A stretch of 42,380 nucleotides of DNA, from contig NZ_BPQG01000062.1 of NCBI RefSeq assembly GCF_022179125.1, positions 1 through 42,380 on the forward strand. Direction: 5' to 3'. The notes beneath the pieces were generated by a model, which made no database searches, had not been told where the DNA came from, and saw only the letters and a program-made list of their open reading frames with translations. Shown here in pieces: positions 39,956 through 42,380 of this stretch (within the stretch, counting starts at the first letter, position 1; every line of letters starts with the position of its first letter). Made by a program: the position numbers and the translations under genes. The DNA is from Methylobacterium cerastii (lineage in GTDB: Bacteria > Pseudomonadota > Alphaproteobacteria > Rhizobiales > Beijerinckiaceae).

Positions 39956-41656
39956 ATGTCGCTCTTGAAGAGCACCCTGCTCGCTTCGGCCGCCGGCTTC
40001 GCCGCCGTCGCCGGCGCCCAGGCTGCCGATCTGCCGGTCAAGAAGGCCGCCCCGATCGAATACGTCCGCGTCTGCACCGCCTACGGCGCCGGCTTCTTCT
40101 ACATCCCGGGCACCGACACCTGCATCCGCCTCTCGGGCCGCGCCCGCCTCGAGGCCGGCTACCAGACCCCTTACTCCCGTCAGAGCGGCAACGGCGGTGA
40201 TACCACCGGCTACGGCACCCGCCTACGCATCAACGTCGACGCCCGCACCCAGACCGGCTACGGCACGCTCCGCGCCTTCCTGCGCCTCGAGACCGGCTCC
40301 CGCACCGGCGGCGCCTACGCCGGCGGCACCTCCGGCACGCAGCAGCGCATCGGTCAGGCTTTCCCGGGCCTCGGCGTCGACCAGTTCGGCCGCGCCCAGC
40401 AATACGTGAACACCGACAAGGCGTTCGTGCAGTTCGCCGGCTTCACCGCGGGCCGCGCCTCGTCGTTCTTCGACTTCTACGCCCACGACTTCGAGATGGG
40501 CGGCGCCACCGCCGGCTCCGACCTCGCCTCGACCAACCTGCTCGCCTACACCGCAACGCTCGGCAACGGCTTCTCGGCCACGATCTCGGCCGAAGACCCG
40601 ACCTTCCGCCGCTCGCCGATCTTCTCGCCCACCGTCAACGCGGCCGGCGTGACAGTTAACGGAGCCGTCGCGAACTTCGGCCTCACCGTATCGCCCGTGC
40701 CCGTCGTCATCGGCGTCAACGCTGCTGGTTTCCCGACGCGCTTCTCGAACATTGACGCGATCGAGCGCAACCGGATGCCCGACTTCGTCGGTGCCCTGCG
40801 CTACGACGCCGCCTGGGGTTCGGCACAGATCTCCGCCGCCGTGCACGAGATCAACGTCGGCAACGTCGCCAACGGTAACGGCAGCGGTACGTTCGCCACT
40901 GTCGGTGGTGTCACGGCCGCTACCGCTGCGACAGGGAGCAACGTCAGCATTCCGCACACCAGCAGCGAGTACGGCTACGCCGTCCAGGGCGGCCTGAAGA
41001 TCAACATGCCCTTCATCGCCCCCGGCGACACGCTGTACCTCCAGGGCGCCTACGGCGTCGGCGCGCAGCTCTACACCGGCTACTCCTCGTACTCGGGCTC
41101 CTACGCTCAGTCTGCGGCGACGATCCAGGGTCAGAAGTTCTCGCAGTACTTCTCCGACGCGACGATCAACCCGTTCACGGGTCAGCTGAGCCTGTCCGAG
41201 AGCTTCACCGTCTCCGGCGCCTATCTGCACTACTGGGCACCCGAGTGGCGTTCGGCCTTCTTCGGCTCCTACGGCGAGCAGTCGTTCTCGGCAGGCGCCC
41301 GCGCCGGGCAGGGCGACGCCTTCTCGCTTGTCAACGGTAGTACCAACACCTTCGGCAGCAACGCCGTTGGTGCGCCCGGCACCCGGTTCTACAACCTCAG
41401 CCAGGCGCTCCGCGACACCTACCAGTTCGTCGGCGGCGCAAGCATCATCTGGTCGCCGGTCAAGGACCTCGATATCGGTGTGGAAGGCTTCTACACCCAG
41501 ATCGGCGTCAAGAACGGCCGCGTGATCGACAACGACAAGGATCCGACCGCCTACTCGGCCGCTCGCATCGCCGCCATCAACGCCGGTGGCTTCGTCCGCA
41601 CCGCGACTTCCGACGGCGTCTCGCAGGTCCGTATCCGCGTCCAGCGCGACTTCTAA
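39956..41656 (+). CDS. Porin_2-family outer-membrane porin
   Basis: 566 residues from ATG at 39956 after TTTTGGAGATATCT. The signal peptide (MSLLKSTLLASAAGFAAVAG, cleaved after AQA) precedes ADLPVKKAAPIEYVRVC, the usual Porin_2 start. A Cys pair in VCTAYGAGFFYIPGTDTC frames the first strand. The rest alternates short strands and loops (LEAGYQTPYSRQSG, ASSFFDFYAHDFEM, YLHYWAPEWRSAFFGSYGEQ) and ends VRIRVQRDF with the terminal Phe needed for outer-membrane assembly. It forms a trimeric diffusion channel. Longer than many Porin_2 members because of extended loops. Confidence 0.93.
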   Translation: MSLLKSTLLASAAGFAAVAGAQAADLPVKKAAPIEYVRVCTAYGAGFFYIPGTDTCIRLSGRARLEAGYQTPYSRQSGNGGDTTGYGTRLRINVDARTQTGYGTLRAFLRLETGSRTGGAYAGGTSGTQQRIGQAFPGLGVDQFGRAQQYVNTDKAFVQFAGFTAGRASSFFDFYAHDFEMGGATAGSDLASTNLLAYTATLGNGFSATISAEDPTFRRSPIFSPTVNAAGVTVNGAVANFGLTVSPVPVVIGVNAAGFPTRFSNIDAIERNRMPDFVGALRYDAAWGSAQISAAVHEINVGNVANGNGSGTFATVGGVTAATAATGSNVSIPHTSSEYGYAVQGGLKINMPFIAPGDTLYLQGAYGVGAQLYTGYSSYSGSYAQSAATIQGQKFSQYFSDATINPFTGQLSLSESFTVSGAYLHYWAPEWRSAFFGSYGEQSFSAGARAGQGDAFSLVNGSTNTFGSNAVGAPGTRFYNLSQALRDTYQFVGGASIIWSPVKDLDIGVEGFYTQIGVKNGRVIDNDKDPTAYSAARIAAINAGGFVRTATSDGVSQVRIRVQRDF

Positions 41657-41671
41657 GTCAGGCAGAGACAT

Positions 41672-41697
41672 CGCGCGGTCCCCGAGGGAACCGCGCG
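41672..41697 (+). terminator. Hairpin downstream of the porin gene
   Basis: CGCGCGGT pairs with ACCGCGCG around CCCCGAGGGA, 16 bp after the porin stop. There is no T-tract, so it probably protects the mRNA 3' end or assists the terminator at 41731. Confidence 0.55.
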
Positions 41698-41730
41698 ACG
41701 AGGGGCTTCGAGAGACCCACGGCACGATCG

Positions 41731-41759
41731 AGGCCCGGCTGCAGCAGCCGGGCCTTTTT
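41731..41759 (+). terminator. Rho-independent terminator of the porin gene
   Basis: AGGCCCGGCTGC pairs with GCAGCCGGGCCT (perfect 12-bp arms, near zero loop) and is followed by TTTTT. This is the strongest terminator in the window. Confidence 0.9.
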
Positions 41760-41792
41760 CGTGCCGGGCCGTGCGCGTCGTCGCAGGTTTGA

Positions 41793-42380
41793 TACCAACT
41801 CTCATTGATCAGAACGCATGGGCCCATTGGCGCAGTCCGATGGGCAGGATGCGCCAGGGTTGGGCGATGAGCTTTTTCCAGGCGTCACAGCCATGATCGA
41901 TGATGTCGTCGTAGGATGGGAAGACCCGGTTTCCGAGCCAGTTGTCGCGAAGGAACTGCCGGAGGTTCTCGACCGGGTTGAGTTCGGGTGAGCGCGCCGG
42001 CAGGGGCAGGAGGGTGATGTCGTCGGGAACCGGCAGCTTCCTGGTGGTGTGCCAGCCGGCCTGGTCGAGCAGGAGCACGGCGTGGGCGCCAGGAGCGATG
42101 GTCGTTGCGATTTCTTCGAGGTGATGAGCCATGGCTGACGTGGTGCAGCGGGGCGTGACCAAGCCTGCGCCGACGCCCCGGGCCGGGCAGATCGCCCCGA
42201 AGACGTAGGCCGAGGCCGTGCGCTGGTCCTTGGGGGCCGAGGGTCGCGTTCCGCGCTCGGCCCAGCGCCGGGTCAGGGTGTTCTTCTGGCCGACACGAGC
42301 CTCGTCGCAGAACCAGACCTCTATCGGCTTGCCGCCGACGGCCTGCGCGATGTCCGCCAGACGGCGAACTGGGCCTTGGC
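41793..42380 (-). mobile_element. IS630-family element, copy 3 (runs off the window)
   Basis: The terminal repeat TACCAACTCTCATTGATC begins at 41793, 33 bp after the porin terminator. The element continues past the window end. It is the cleanest of the three copies and serves as reference for the 4-bp deletion in copy 1 and the breakpoint in copy 2. Insertion beyond the terminator should not disturb the porin gene. Confidence 0.85.
41809..42380 (-). CDS. IS630-family transposase (partial, upstream part outside window)
   Basis: The visible frame is open from the stop near 41809 to the window end. It contains all three catalytic acids: Asp in VWFCDEARVGQKN, Asp in LLLDQAGWHTTRK and Glu in NPVENLRQFLRDN. 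The sequence reads through PSAPKDQRTASAYVFGAICP without the 4-bp deletion seen in copy 1. The ATG at 42162 is internal and not the true start; the N-terminal helix-turn-helix part, and any A6G frameshift site, lie beyond 42380. It could be functional. Confidence 0.85.
   Translation of the reverse strand, partial: QGPVRRLADIAQAVGGKPIEVWFCDEARVGQKNTLTRRWAERGTRPSAPKDQRTASAYVFGAICPARGVGAGLVTPRCTTSAMAHHLEEIATTIAPGAHAVLLLDQAGWHTTRKLPVPDDITLLPLPARSPELNPVENLRQFLRDNWLGNRVFPSYDDIIDHGCDAWKKLIAQPWRILPIGLRQWAHAF

Noticed and set aside
1-42380. CRISPR arrays
   Set aside because: No regularly spaced repeats of the right size. The only tandem array is the 18-bp coding repeat at 23716.

Overview
The window looks like a Methylobacterium-type alphaproteobacterium (Rhizobiales). 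It is GC-rich. It carries a CtrA-type response regulator, a Ros/MucR regulator, an HWE-type sensor kinase and a Porin_2 family porin with the usual ADLPVKKA mature N-terminus. The species is inferred from protein style only; no database search was possible.

Region 1 (1-9723) is accessory DNA ending at a tRNA-Gln gene. It holds an IS630 copy that truncates a TauE-like exporter gene, an AraC regulator, an unrecognised frameshifted pseudogene, a small lipoprotein, an XRE regulator, a lone PAS protein and a MucR regulator without zinc ligands. An intact IS5-family element follows, then a ctrA-like gene broken by one in-frame stop, then a scar of IS630 and IS5 fragments fused head to tail. Last come phage head-gene remnants (capsid 3' end, gpW-like, DUF2190), a small xis-position ORF and a tyrosine integrase that abuts the 3' end of tRNA-Gln. 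The best reading is an eroded prophage or island integrated at tRNA-Gln; its left end is not seen.

Region 2 (9724-30213) is mostly core chromosome. A Liv-type ABC uptake operon comes first (binding protein, LivH, a LivM-LivG fusion, LivF). hslV and hslU follow, separated by a secreted protein, a chemoreceptor and a DUF2157 membrane protein. Then come an EamA exporter, a membrane-anchored NAPE-PLD-like metallo-beta-lactamase protein with an 18-bp tandem repeat in its linker, a Crp/Fnr regulator coupled to a GAF-PAS-HWE kinase, and the convergent rimM-rpsP-ffh cluster with a small zinc-ribbon gene upstream.

Region 3 (30214-39955) starts with an Rmf/CrpP-like small protein and a coiled-coil protein on the plus strand. 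It then contains the most interesting part: a compact six-gene minus-strand operon. In order of transcription it encodes a carrier protein, an acyl-CoA-dehydrogenase-like flavoprotein, a seryl-tRNA-synthetase-like amino acid:[carrier protein] ligase, a DUF1839 protein, a GH2 glycosidase and a tandem alpha/beta hydrolase with a cysteine in the nucleophile elbow. The last gene is followed by a 23-codon ORF with a near-perfect Shine-Dalgarno sequence and its own terminator. The likely logic is that an amino acid is activated and loaded onto the carrier, modified by the flavoenzyme, and moved to an acceptor by one of two Cys-dependent enzymes, with a sugar involved at some step. The product is unknown.

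Region 4 (39956-42380) is a Porin_2 gene with strong terminators, followed by a third IS630 copy that runs off the window.
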